A DNA stretch of 6,487 nt from Bacteroidales bacterium (GTDB taxonomy: Bacteria; Bacteroidota; Bacteroidia; Bacteroidales; UBA7960). Shown here piece after piece: positions 1 to 5,901 of this stretch. Every line of letters starts with the position of its first letter. The first letter of the stretch is position 1. A model generated the notes under the pieces. The model saw only the letters and a program-made list of their open reading frames with translations. It was not told the DNA's origin and ran no database searches. The position numbers and the translations under genes are program-made. The stretch lies in assembly GCA_003554665.1 (NCBI GenBank), contig PWGY01000132.1, positions 1 to 6,487 of the forward strand. Reading direction: 5' to 3'.

Positions 1-377
1 ATATCGGTCAGATGGCAAGGCTTGAACATGGTCCGGAAAATGTCTTTTTGATTGGGTTCAGCACCTATCAGGGAGAAGTAAAAGCGGGAGCCCAATGGGA
101 GGGAGCAATGCAAAAAATGGAAGTGCCCCCGGCCCGTGAAGGCAGTATTGAGGATGTGTTTGGGTCAACCGGGCAGGATGCTTTTCATCTGCTGCTGGAT
201 GACGATGACCGTACCCATGATGAATTTATGGAACCAATGGGGAATCGTGCCATTGGGGTGGTCTATGATCCACAGAATGATCACCAGCAAAACTATGTAA
301 ATACAGTGGTGCCCATGCGCTACGATGCCATACTGTTTTTCCGTGAAACAGAAGCGTTAACCCCACTGATCCGCTAA
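1..377 (+). CDS. Erythromycin esterase family protein, C-terminal part (5' end outside window)
   Basis: The reading frame is open from the left edge (first full codon at base 3) to TAA at 375-377, giving 124 visible residues, so the ATG at 12 is internal. The visible part matches the C-terminus of the erythromycin esterase family (EreA/EreB-like, COG2312): an IGQMARLEHG start like the family's IGQ-AR segment, then VFLIGFSTYQGEV, VPPAREGS, RAIGVVYDPQ, NYVNTVVPMRYDA and a final ETEALTPL. EreA and EreB hydrolyse the macrolactone ester of erythromycin, but many chromosomal homologues in environmental bacteria have unknown substrates, so resistance should not be assumed. The catalytic His and Glu residues lie in the missing N-terminal part and cannot be checked. 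The gene converges on the response regulator, with 3 bases between stop codons, and is not part of that operon. The family call is firm; the substrate is unknown. Confidence 0.85.
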   Translation, partial: IGQMARLEHGPENVFLIGFSTYQGEVKAGAQWEGAMQKMEVPPAREGSIEDVFGSTGQDAFHLLLDDDDRTHDEFMEPMGNRAIGVVYDPQNDHQQNYVNTVVPMRYDAILFFRETEALTPLIR

Positions 378-380
378 GCA

Positions 381-1556
381 TTACTCCCGCACCGCATTCA
401 GTGGTTGCGCATATTTTCTGACGTCCTCACCGGTAATCTCTTTGTCACAAAGGATGGCAAGCCGTTCGACCACGTTACGCAGTTCGCGGATATTGCCGGT
501 CCAGTGGATTGATTTTAGTGCCTTGAATGCATCCTCAGTGAATGATTTCGGCGGCATACTTTGCTCCTGCAATACTTCATTGAGAAAGTGTTCAGCCAGC
601 AGGGGAATGTCTTCCTTCCTTTCGTTCAGTGATGGTACGTGGATCAGTATCACACTCAACCTGTGGTAAAGGTCCTCACGGAAGTTCCCTTTTTCAATCT
701 CTTTCTGAATGTTTTTATTGGTGGCAGCCACCACCCTTACGTCTACGGTGATCTCTTTCTCACCTCCAACCCGGGTGATTTTGTTTTCCTGCAGTGTGCG
801 CAAAACCTTGGCCTGGGCTGAGAGGCTCATGTCTCCGATCTCATCAAGAAAGATCGTCCCTCCGTGAGCCAGCTCGAAATTTCCCTTTTTTTGTTTGATG
901 GCCGAGGTAAAGGATCCCTTCTCGTGGCCAAAAAGCTCACTTTCAATCAGCTCAGAAGGAATGGCTGCACAATTCACCTCAATGAAAGGTCCTCTTGCAC
1001 GTTTGCTTAGTTCATGCAGCCAGCGGGCGACCAGTTCTTTTCCGGTTCCGTTTTCACCGGTAATAAACACCCTGGCATCCGTTTCCGCCACCCGGTCAAT
1101 CATTTCCTTGATCTGAAGTATGGCCGGGGATTCACCGATCATGTCATATGTTTTGCTGACTTTTCGTTTCAGCACCTTTGTTTCTGAAACGAGCTGGGTT
1201 TTGTCCATGGCGTTCCTTATGGTGATCAGCAGGCGATTCAGGTCAAGGGGTTTGGATATGAAATCGTAAGCGCCTTTTTTGATGGCCTCCACTGCGGTGT
1301 CAATGGTGCCATGCCCTGATATCATAACCACAGTTACATCCGGATCCTTTTCCTTTAATTTGTCCAGCAGTTCGATGCCGTCCATTTTGGGCATCTTCAC
1401 ATCACACAATATTACATCATAGGGGCCCTGCTCCATTTTGTCAATGGCCTCAAGACCGTCTTCAGCCAATACTACATCGTACTTTTCATAAGCAAGAATA
1501 TCCTGCAGGGTGTTGCGGATACTGCGTTCGTCATCTACAACCAATATCTTAGGCAT
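381..1556 (-). CDS. NtrC-type response regulator: receiver plus sigma-54 AAA+ domain, no DNA-binding domain
   Basis: 391 residues from ATG 1556. An in-frame TTG at 1574 would add six residues, but MPKILVVDDE is the normal receiver start and the TTG lies inside a promoter-like box. Receiver, about 1-118: acidic pair D8/D9, phospho-acceptor D52 in CDVKMPKMDG, S80, K102. AAA+ domain, about 138-370: Walker A GENGTGKE (167-174), sigma-54 contact loop GSFTSA (214-219, canonical GAFTGA), Walker B in GGTIFLDEIGDM (232-243), arginine fingers R293 and R299, sensor II WTGNIREL (352-359). The protein stops about 30 residues later with no Fis-type helix-turn-helix, where NtrC carries one. It should remodel sigma-54 RNA polymerase in the cytoplasm when phosphorylated; its target promoters and its kinase are not visible. 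It lies 80 bases after the permease gene. All catalytic motifs are intact, so it should be an active ATPase. Confidence 0.93.
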   Translation of the reverse strand: MPKILVVDDERSIRNTLQDILAYEKYDVVLAEDGLEAIDKMEQGPYDVILCDVKMPKMDGIELLDKLKEKDPDVTVVMISGHGTIDTAVEAIKKGAYDFISKPLDLNRLLITIRNAMDKTQLVSETKVLKRKVSKTYDMIGESPAILQIKEMIDRVAETDARVFITGENGTGKELVARWLHELSKRARGPFIEVNCAAIPSELIESELFGHEKGSFTSAIKQKKGNFELAHGGTIFLDEIGDMSLSAQAKVLRTLQENKITRVGGEKEITVDVRVVAATNKNIQKEIEKGNFREDLYHRLSVILIHVPSLNERKEDIPLLAEHFLNEVLQEQSMPPKSFTEDAFKALKSIHWTGNIRELRNVVERLAILCDKEITGEDVRKYAQPLNAVRE

Positions 1557-1571
1557 GGGAAGTTTTTTTAT

Positions 1572-1579
1572 CAAAGATA
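1572..1579 (-). promoter_or_regulatory. Candidate Bacteroidota -7 box (TATCTTTG), proximal, before the response regulator
   Basis: On the minus strand TATCTTTG fits the Bacteroidota -7 consensus TAnnTTTG exactly. It ends 15 bases before the chosen ATG, so the transcript leader would be only about 10 bases. No good -33 TTTG sits 19-21 bases upstream; the nearest is a TTCTG with about 23 bases of spacer. The match to the box is seen; promoter activity is inferred and weakly supported. Confidence 0.3.
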
Positions 1580-1627
1580 AAATAAATGATACTCTTACGG
1601 TTCAGAAGGAAAAGCAGTAAGCCGGGT

Positions 1628-1635
1628 CAAAGCTA
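1628..1635 (-). promoter_or_regulatory. Candidate Bacteroidota -7 box (TAGCTTTG), distal, before the response regulator
   Basis: TAGCTTTG, one base after the permease TAG stop on the minus strand, is an exact TAnnTTTG match. It would give a leader of about 65 bases before the regulator ATG, which is more usual than the proximal box allows. A clear -33 TTTG is missing in the permease 3' end. Two exact boxes within an 80-base spacer is more than chance predicts, so at least one may let the regulator be made apart from the upstream operon. Confidence 0.35.
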
Positions 1636-1636
1636 G

Positions 1637-2974
1637 CTATGAATGTTTTATCCACTTCCATAGCTCTTTGTAATCAACTTTTTTGCCGTACATCAAAATT
1701 CCTGTTCGGTAAATTTTTGCGGCAATCCAGGTGGTGGCAACAAAACCTGCAATCAACAGCAGGGCCGAAAGGGCCAGTTCAGCGTATGAAACCCCGAACG
1801 GTATGCGGGCCATCATGATTACCGGTGAGGTGAAGGGGATCATGGAAAGCCACATTGCCACCGGGCCCTGCGGGTTGGAAATGACCATCTGTGTCATGAT
1901 CAGGGCAAGCAACAGGGGGATGGTAACAGGCAACATAAACTGCTGGGTGTCCGCCTCATTGTCTACGGCGGAGCCGATGGCAGCAAACAGTGCTCCATAC
2001 AGCAGATAACCGCCAAGGAAGAAAAAGATGAATGAAAGAACCATCACCGGTATATTGATGGATGCAAGCCCTTCAAGCAGCTCTCCTGCCAGGGTATCGT
2101 GTTGCTGAATGCTTTCTTTTTGAGCCTGCAGTTCTTCCGGGTTGAGAACCTGGCCTCCGGAAATGAAGACTTGCTCATCCGGTGTAAAACGGAACATTTC
2201 GGGCGCGGCAGCCTGAAACCCGCCCACAATGGCAAGGGTTAGAAATACCCACATCAGAAACTGTGTGAGACCAACCAGTCCGACCCCGATAATTTTTCCC
2301 ATCATCAACTGAAAAGGTTTCACCGACGAAACAATGATTTCCACAATGCGGCTGGTTTTCTCCTCCAGCACGCCCCTGAGTACCTGAGATCCGAAAAGGA
2401 AAATAAAAATGTAGATCATAAAACCACCTACAAAACCAAGACCCATACTGATTTCCGGGTAGTCAGTCATCTGTTCTCCGTCGTCAGCGATACGGATGGC
2501 CTGGATGTTGACCGGCGTGTCGATGGAACGCAACACTTCCTCGTCGATGCCCGCCGAACTCAGTTTCATGCTTTCAAACTCAAGCTTCAGAATATTTTCA
2601 ATTAAAAGCTTGGCGTTGAAGTTTACGGATTTTTCAGAAAAAAGCCGGAGGCTTGACGGAGACTGAAAGGCTATTTCAGGGATGTGGAGTACCGCATCAA
2701 AACGCCCGTCGTGCATCAGACTGATCGCGTTGTCGATGCCGGTGTCGAGCGGGGTGAAGTATACATTGTCTCTGTCAGGGAAATCCTGAGCGAAAAGTCC
2801 GCTGTCATCCACAATAGCAACGGAATATTCACTGTCGGTAAGCTGGGCCACCAGTACCGGAACAATAACAATGGCCGCCATTAGCAAGGGGCCCAGGATG
2901 GTCATGACCACAAAGGATTTTTTCCTGACCCTGCTCAGGAATTCGCGCCGGATGATGGTTGCGGTTTTACTCAT
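1637..2974 (-). CDS. ABC-2 type exporter permease, NatB-like
   Basis: 445 residues, a usual length for the NatB-like (COG1668) branch of ABC-2 permeases. A cytoplasmic amphipathic N-terminus (IIRREFLSRVRKKS) leads into the first membrane helix (about 22-44). A large domain outside the membrane follows (about 45-175), then helices near 176-199, 225-252, 307-333, 345-365 and 398-420, with a hydrophobic possibly re-entrant piece at 370-390. A second hydrophilic loop lies at about 253-306. Family signatures include EEKTSRIVEIIVSSVKP (204-220), in the loop expected to contact the ATPase, and YGALFAAIGSAVDNEADTQQ (326-345). It begins 11 bases after the ATPase gene and is its obvious partner. NatAB of Bacillus exports sodium, but homologues export many things, so the substrate is unknown. 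No Shine-Dalgarno is visible before the ATG. Confidence 0.93.
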   Translation of the reverse strand: MSKTATIIRREFLSRVRKKSFVVMTILGPLLMAAIVIVPVLVAQLTDSEYSVAIVDDSGLFAQDFPDRDNVYFTPLDTGIDNAISLMHDGRFDAVLHIPEIAFQSPSSLRLFSEKSVNFNAKLLIENILKLEFESMKLSSAGIDEEVLRSIDTPVNIQAIRIADDGEQMTDYPEISMGLGFVGGFMIYIFIFLFGSQVLRGVLEEKTSRIVEIIVSSVKPFQLMMGKIIGVGLVGLTQFLMWVFLTLAIVGGFQAAAPEMFRFTPDEQVFISGGQVLNPEELQAQKESIQQHDTLAGELLEGLASINIPVMVLSFIFFFLGGYLLYGALFAAIGSAVDNEADTQQFMLPVTIPLLLALIMTQMVISNPQGPVAMWLSMIPFTSPVIMMARIPFGVSYAELALSALLLIAGFVATTWIAAKIYRTGILMYGKKVDYKELWKWIKHS

Positions 2975-2985
2975 GATGGCTGTTT

Positions 2986-3957
2986 TTACTGCTGACCGGC
3001 CTGTGTGAATGAGTTTGTTATTTGCCTGTTCTTAACCGGATAGGCTCCGGTAACCTGCTTGATAAAAATATCGTTCATGCTTGGTGTCAGCTCTTTGAAA
3101 GAGGTGAGCTGCCCACAGGTAAACAAGGATTGTAAAAGCTCATTGGGAGTCGCCTGTTCCGGAATCCTGATGCGAAAGGTCGTGGTTCCGTGGTGCTTCT
3201 CAGTTCCCGCCAGTTGAAACCGGCCATCCAAAACCTGTTCAACAGGAGTATGAATGTCTTCAAGTTCGGCTTCATACAGCCGTGTGGAATGGTTTTTCCT
3301 GACCTCCCTGACATTGCCCTCAAGCACCACTTCTGCTTTGTTGATCAGTGCAATATGATCGCAAAGTTCTTCTACTGAACCCATGTTGTGGGTGGAGAAG
3401 ATGATGGTGGAGCCTTCCTCTCTCAACTTCAGAATCTCCTGTTTCAGCAGGTTGACATTGATGGGGTCAAAGCCGCTGAAAGGCTCGTCAAAGATCAGCA
3501 ACCTTGGTTTGTGCAGCACGGTGATGATGAACTGAACCTTTTGCTGCATTCCTTTGGAAAGTTCTTCCACTTTTTTCCCCCACCAGGGCAGCAGGTCGAA
3601 TTTCTCGAACCACCCTGTGAGAAGTTTTCTTGCATCATGCCTGTTCAGCCCCTTTAACCGGGCCAGGTAAATGGATTGCTCGCCCACTTCCATTTTTTTG
3701 TAAAGTCCCCTTTCTTCCGGCAGATAACCTATCCGGAAGACGTGAGCGGGCTTGAGAGGTTCATTGTCAAAAAGGATGGTTCCCTCATCTGCACCGATGA
3801 TCTGGTTGATGATGCGTATCAGTGTCGTTTTCCCGGCACCGTTGGGCCCCAGTAATCCAAATATACTCTGAGCGGGAATATGCACACTTACCTGATTCAG
3901 GGCCCGGTGATTCCTGTAAGTTTTTGAAATATTTCCAGCTTCAAGTAGTGTGCCCAT
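2986..3957 (-). CDS. ABC transporter ATP-binding protein, NatA-like with DUF4162-type C-terminus
   Basis: 323 residues forming one nucleotide-binding domain plus a C-terminal extension. Walker A GPNGAGKTT is at 37-45, ABC signature LSKGMQQK at 133-140, Walker B LLIFDEP at 153-159 with catalytic E158, D-loop SGFD at 161-164 and switch H190. Where many ABC proteins have a Q-loop glutamine, this one has GYLPEERGLY (77-86), with glutamate; this is usual in the NatA-like subfamily as I recall it. Residues from about 215 to 300 fit the DUF4162 accessory domain. The protein should power the permease encoded 11 bases downstream by ATP hydrolysis on the inner face of the membrane, probably as a homodimer on two permease subunits. 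It starts 9 bases after dnaJ, so it is almost certainly translated from the same message. Substrate unknown. Confidence 0.94.
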   Translation of the reverse strand: MGTLLEAGNISKTYRNHRALNQVSVHIPAQSIFGLLGPNGAGKTTLIRIINQIIGADEGTILFDNEPLKPAHVFRIGYLPEERGLYKKMEVGEQSIYLARLKGLNRHDARKLLTGWFEKFDLLPWWGKKVEELSKGMQQKVQFIITVLHKPRLLIFDEPFSGFDPINVNLLKQEILKLREEGSTIIFSTHNMGSVEELCDHIALINKAEVVLEGNVREVRKNHSTRLYEAELEDIHTPVEQVLDGRFQLAGTEKHHGTTTFRIRIPEQATPNELLQSLFTCGQLTSFKELTPSMNDIFIKQVTGAYPVKNRQITNSFTQAGQQ

Positions 3958-3966
3958 GAAGTAAAA

Positions 3967-5136
3967 TTAATTAAATGCTTCCTTCATCCGTTCAAAAAAG
4001 CTTTTGTCGCCTTTTTTCGGCTTCGGTTTAAAATTCTCAGAATCATCCAGTTTCTTCAGGATCTCCTTTTCTTCCGTGCTTAATTTCCTGGGGGTCCAGA
4101 TGTTGATATTAACAAGCAGGTCTCCGCGGCCATAAGAGTTGACAGCAGGAAGACCTTTGCCTTTAAGCCGCAACACCTTTCCCGGCTGGGTGCCGGGTTC
4201 AATTTTAATCCTGGCTTTCCCTTCAAGTGTGGGTACATCAATGCTTGTGCCCAGGGCTGCCTGCGGAAAACTGATGTGGTGATCGTGCAACAGATTCATG
4301 CCGTCACGGACAAGCCTGCTGTCAGGGATTTCTTCAATGAGCACAACGAGATCACCGGGAATTCCGCCCCTCGGGGCAGCATTGCCTTTGCCGTTGAGCG
4401 ATAATTGCATTCCTTCTTCCACACCGGCAGGAATGTTGATGCTGATTACTTCTTCATCCCTTACAATGCCATTGCCATAACAGGAAGAACACTTCTCGTC
4501 AATACTCTGGCCTTCTCCGCTGCAACTGGGGCAGACCGATGCAGTCTGCATTTGGCCGAGTATGGTATTCGTTACGCGTGTTACCCTGCCGGCTCCGTTA
4601 CAGGTTGAACAGGTGCTGAAAGACCGGCCTTCTTTGGCTCCCGTTCCGCTGCAGGGTTTACAGGACACATATTTGTTGACCTTGATTTTTTTCTCGGTAC
4701 CTTTCAGGATGTCTTCCAGGGTCAATTTAACTTTTAACCTCAGGTTAGACCCTTTGTTGGCGCGTCTCCCTGACTGACGTCCGCCGGCACCTGTACTTCC
4801 AAAGCCACTGAAACCACCTCCGAATGCGCCACCGAAGATATCACCGAACTGGCTGAAAATGTCATCCATCGACATACCTCCGCCAAATCCGCCACCTCCG
4901 CCAAACTGACTGCTGGTTCCGGCATGGCCAAACTGGTCATAGCGCGATCTCTTCTCCGGGTTGCTCAGGACTTCATATGCTTCGGCCGCTTCTTTAAACT
5001 TTGCCTCAGCCGTATCATCATCGGGATTTTTGTCCGGATGGTACTTCAGAGCCATCTTTCGGTAAGCCTTTTTGATTTCTTCCGGAGAGGCGTCTCGTGA
5101 GATGCCTAATATTTCGTAATAATCTCTTTTTGACAT
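3967..5136 (-). CDS. dnaJ: Molecular chaperone DnaJ (Hsp40), class I
   Basis: 389 residues, full length for a type I DnaJ. J domain at 1-70 with the HPD motif at H33-P34-D35, which stimulates the DnaK ATPase. A Gly/Phe-rich linker follows (about 70-120; repeated FGG, with the conserved [13 protein letters not shown] inside). The zinc domain has all four CxxCxGxG motifs, with cysteine pairs 159/162, 176/179, 202/205 and 216/219. The C-terminal substrate-binding domains run from about 228 to 350, including [17 protein letters not shown] and [14 protein letters not shown], followed by a charged tail ending [10 protein letters not shown]. It binds unfolded clients and delivers them to DnaK in the cytoplasm. 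It starts 11 bases after grpE stops; the start is fixed by the conserved [15 protein letters not shown]. No CIRCE element or other heat-shock operator is visible. Identification is certain. Confidence 0.98.
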   Translation of the reverse strand: MSKRDYYEILGISRDASPEEIKKAYRKMALKYHPDKNPDDDTAEAKFKEAAEAYEVLSNPEKRSRYDQFGHAGTSSQFGGGGGFGGGMSMDDIFSQFGDIFGGAFGGGFSGFGSTGAGGRQSGRRANKGSNLRLKVKLTLEDILKGTEKKIKVNKYVSCKPCSGTGAKEGRSFSTCSTCNGAGRVTRVTNTILGQMQTASVCPSCSGEGQSIDEKCSSCYGNGIVRDEEVISINIPAGVEEGMQLSLNGKGNAAPRGGIPGDLVVLIEEIPDSRLVRDGMNLLHDHHISFPQAALGTSIDVPTLEGKARIKIEPGTQPGKVLRLKGKGLPAVNSYGRGDLLVNINIWTPRKLSTEEKEILKKLDDSENFKPKPKKGDKSFFERMKEAFN

Positions 5137-5147
5137 ATATTGAATTC

Positions 5148-5813
5148 TTAGTTGGCTACCACGACCCTTGCGTGACGAATTACTTTTCCGTTTAGCAAAT
5201 ACCCTTTTTGTACTTCTTCGACCACTTTGCCTTTTTGTTTTTTGTTTTCAGCCGGCACATGGGTGATAGCCTCATGGTAGTCGGTGTCAAAATCAGCACC
5301 CCGGGCGGTAATTTCCTCCACTCCTTTTTGCCTCAGGATGGTCTTGAATTTGTTGTATATCAATACAACCCCTTGCTGTTCGGAGTCATTTTCCTTCTGC
5401 TCACCGGCATTCTGGCTGGCTCTTTCCAGATCGTCAAGGATGGGCAGGAGGGCCGTGATTATTTCCTCAGCTGCCGTTTTGGCAAATTCTATACGTTCTT
5501 TGTTGACCCTTTTGCGGTAATTGTCGAACTCTGAAAACAACCGCAGGAACTTCTCGTTGGCTTCAGTCAGTTTGTCCTGCTGTTCACTGAGCTGTTTTTC
5601 GTATGCTGCAATTTTGTCTGATTCCGCATTAATATCAGTACCTTCCCTGCTCTTTCCGGAGTCTTCCGCATCTGTATGTTCTTCTTCTGATTTATGCTCG
5701 TCTGCCATGTTGCCGGGTTCGCCATTGGCTGACCCGGTTTCCTGATCTGCGGGTTGTTTGGTGTCTTCCTGCTCCTTTTTACTCTCTTTCCCTTTTATAT
5801 TTTCTTTTTTCAT
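5148..5813 (-). CDS. grpE: Nucleotide exchange factor GrpE
   Basis: 221 residues from ATG 5813. The frame stays open back to a TTG at 5852, but the 13 added residues (beginning WQFESFKNQ) are unlike GrpE N-termini, and [11 protein letters not shown] is a typical start. Residues 1-65 are a disordered, highly charged Glu/Lys/Asp tail. A long coiled-coil helix runs from about 66 to 125 and contains [12 protein letters not shown], followed by [11 protein letters not shown] (122-132). The beta domain that contacts DnaK holds [17 protein letters not shown] (172-188) and the family signature [22 protein letters not shown] region (198-219). GrpE acts as a dimer releasing ADP from DnaK. It is the first gene of the tight grpE-dnaJ-exporter run and lies 88 bases after murA. 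There is no Shine-Dalgarno before the ATG. Identification is firm; the exact start is likely. Confidence 0.96.
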   Translation of the reverse strand: MKKENIKGKESKKEQEDTKQPADQETGSANGEPGNMADEHKSEEEHTDAEDSGKSREGTDINAESDKIAAYEKQLSEQQDKLTEANEKFLRLFSEFDNYRKRVNKERIEFAKTAAEEIITALLPILDDLERASQNAGEQKENDSEQQGVVLIYNKFKTILRQKGVEEITARGADFDTDYHEAITHVPAENKKQKGKVVEEVQKGYLLNGKVIRHARVVVAN

Positions 5814-5857
5814 TTCTGAGAACTGATTTTTAAATGATTCGAACTGCCACAAAGCCT

Positions 5858-5873
5858 ATCAAAAGCTTTGCCA
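5858..5873 (-). promoter_or_regulatory. Candidate sigma-54-like -24/-12 promoter before grpE (one key mismatch)
   Basis: The minus strand reads TGGCAAAGCTTTTGAT. It matches the -24 core TGGCA with the correct spacing to TTG of the -12 element, but the near-invariant GC at -12 is GA. Transcription would start near 5847, giving a leader of about 34 bases to the grpE ATG. The one mismatch falls at an important position and the sequence is short, so this could easily be chance. No exact TAnnTTTG box is present in this spacer; TAGGCTTTG just downstream has one base too many. Confidence 0.22.
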
Positions 5874-5879
5874 TAAAGT

Positions 5880-5901
5880 CCTGAAAAGCCATTTTGTCAG
5901 G
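5880..5901 (-). terminator. Imperfect stem-loop directly after the murA stop codon
   Basis: On the minus strand the bases just after the murA TAG can fold: CCTGA pairs with TCAGG, then after a single bulged C, AAA pairs with TTT, leaving a 5-base loop. That is 8 pairs, only 4 of them G-C. The following bases (ACTTTATGG) are not a proper U-tract, so this would be at best a weak intrinsic terminator or an RNA-processing or stability hairpin between murA and grpE. The pairing is seen; the function is inferred. Confidence 0.3.

Noticed and set aside
1557..1574. Alternative regulator start at TTG 1574, adding six residues
   Set aside because: The receiver domain begins normally at ATG 1556 (PKILVVDDE), and the TTG overlaps a promoter-like TATCTTTG box.
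1631..1638. AGCTAGCT palindrome at the permease stop
   Set aside because: Eight bases overlapping a stop codon is too short and too likely by chance to call an operator.
4740..4940. 66-residue minus-strand frame inside dnaJ
   Set aside because: It is an out-of-frame reading of the Gly/Phe-rich linker, whose low-complexity GGN codons keep other frames open.
5208..5534. 108-residue plus-strand open frame opposite grpE
   Set aside because: It mirrors the Lys/Glu-rich grpE codons as Phe/Leu runs, which gives a false membrane-like look; no independent support.
5814..5852. Alternative grpE start at TTG 5852, adding 13 residues
   Set aside because: The added residues do not resemble GrpE N-termini, TTG is a rare start, and ATG 5813 gives the usual Lys/Glu-rich beginning.
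5850..5858. TAGGCTTTG before grpE as a Bacteroidota -7 box
   Set aside because: It has three bases instead of two between TA and TTTG, and no TTTG stands at 19-21 bases upstream.
5814..5901. CIRCE/HrcA heat-shock operator before grpE
   Set aside because: The spacer contains no TTAGCACTC / GAGTGCTAA inverted repeat or close variant.
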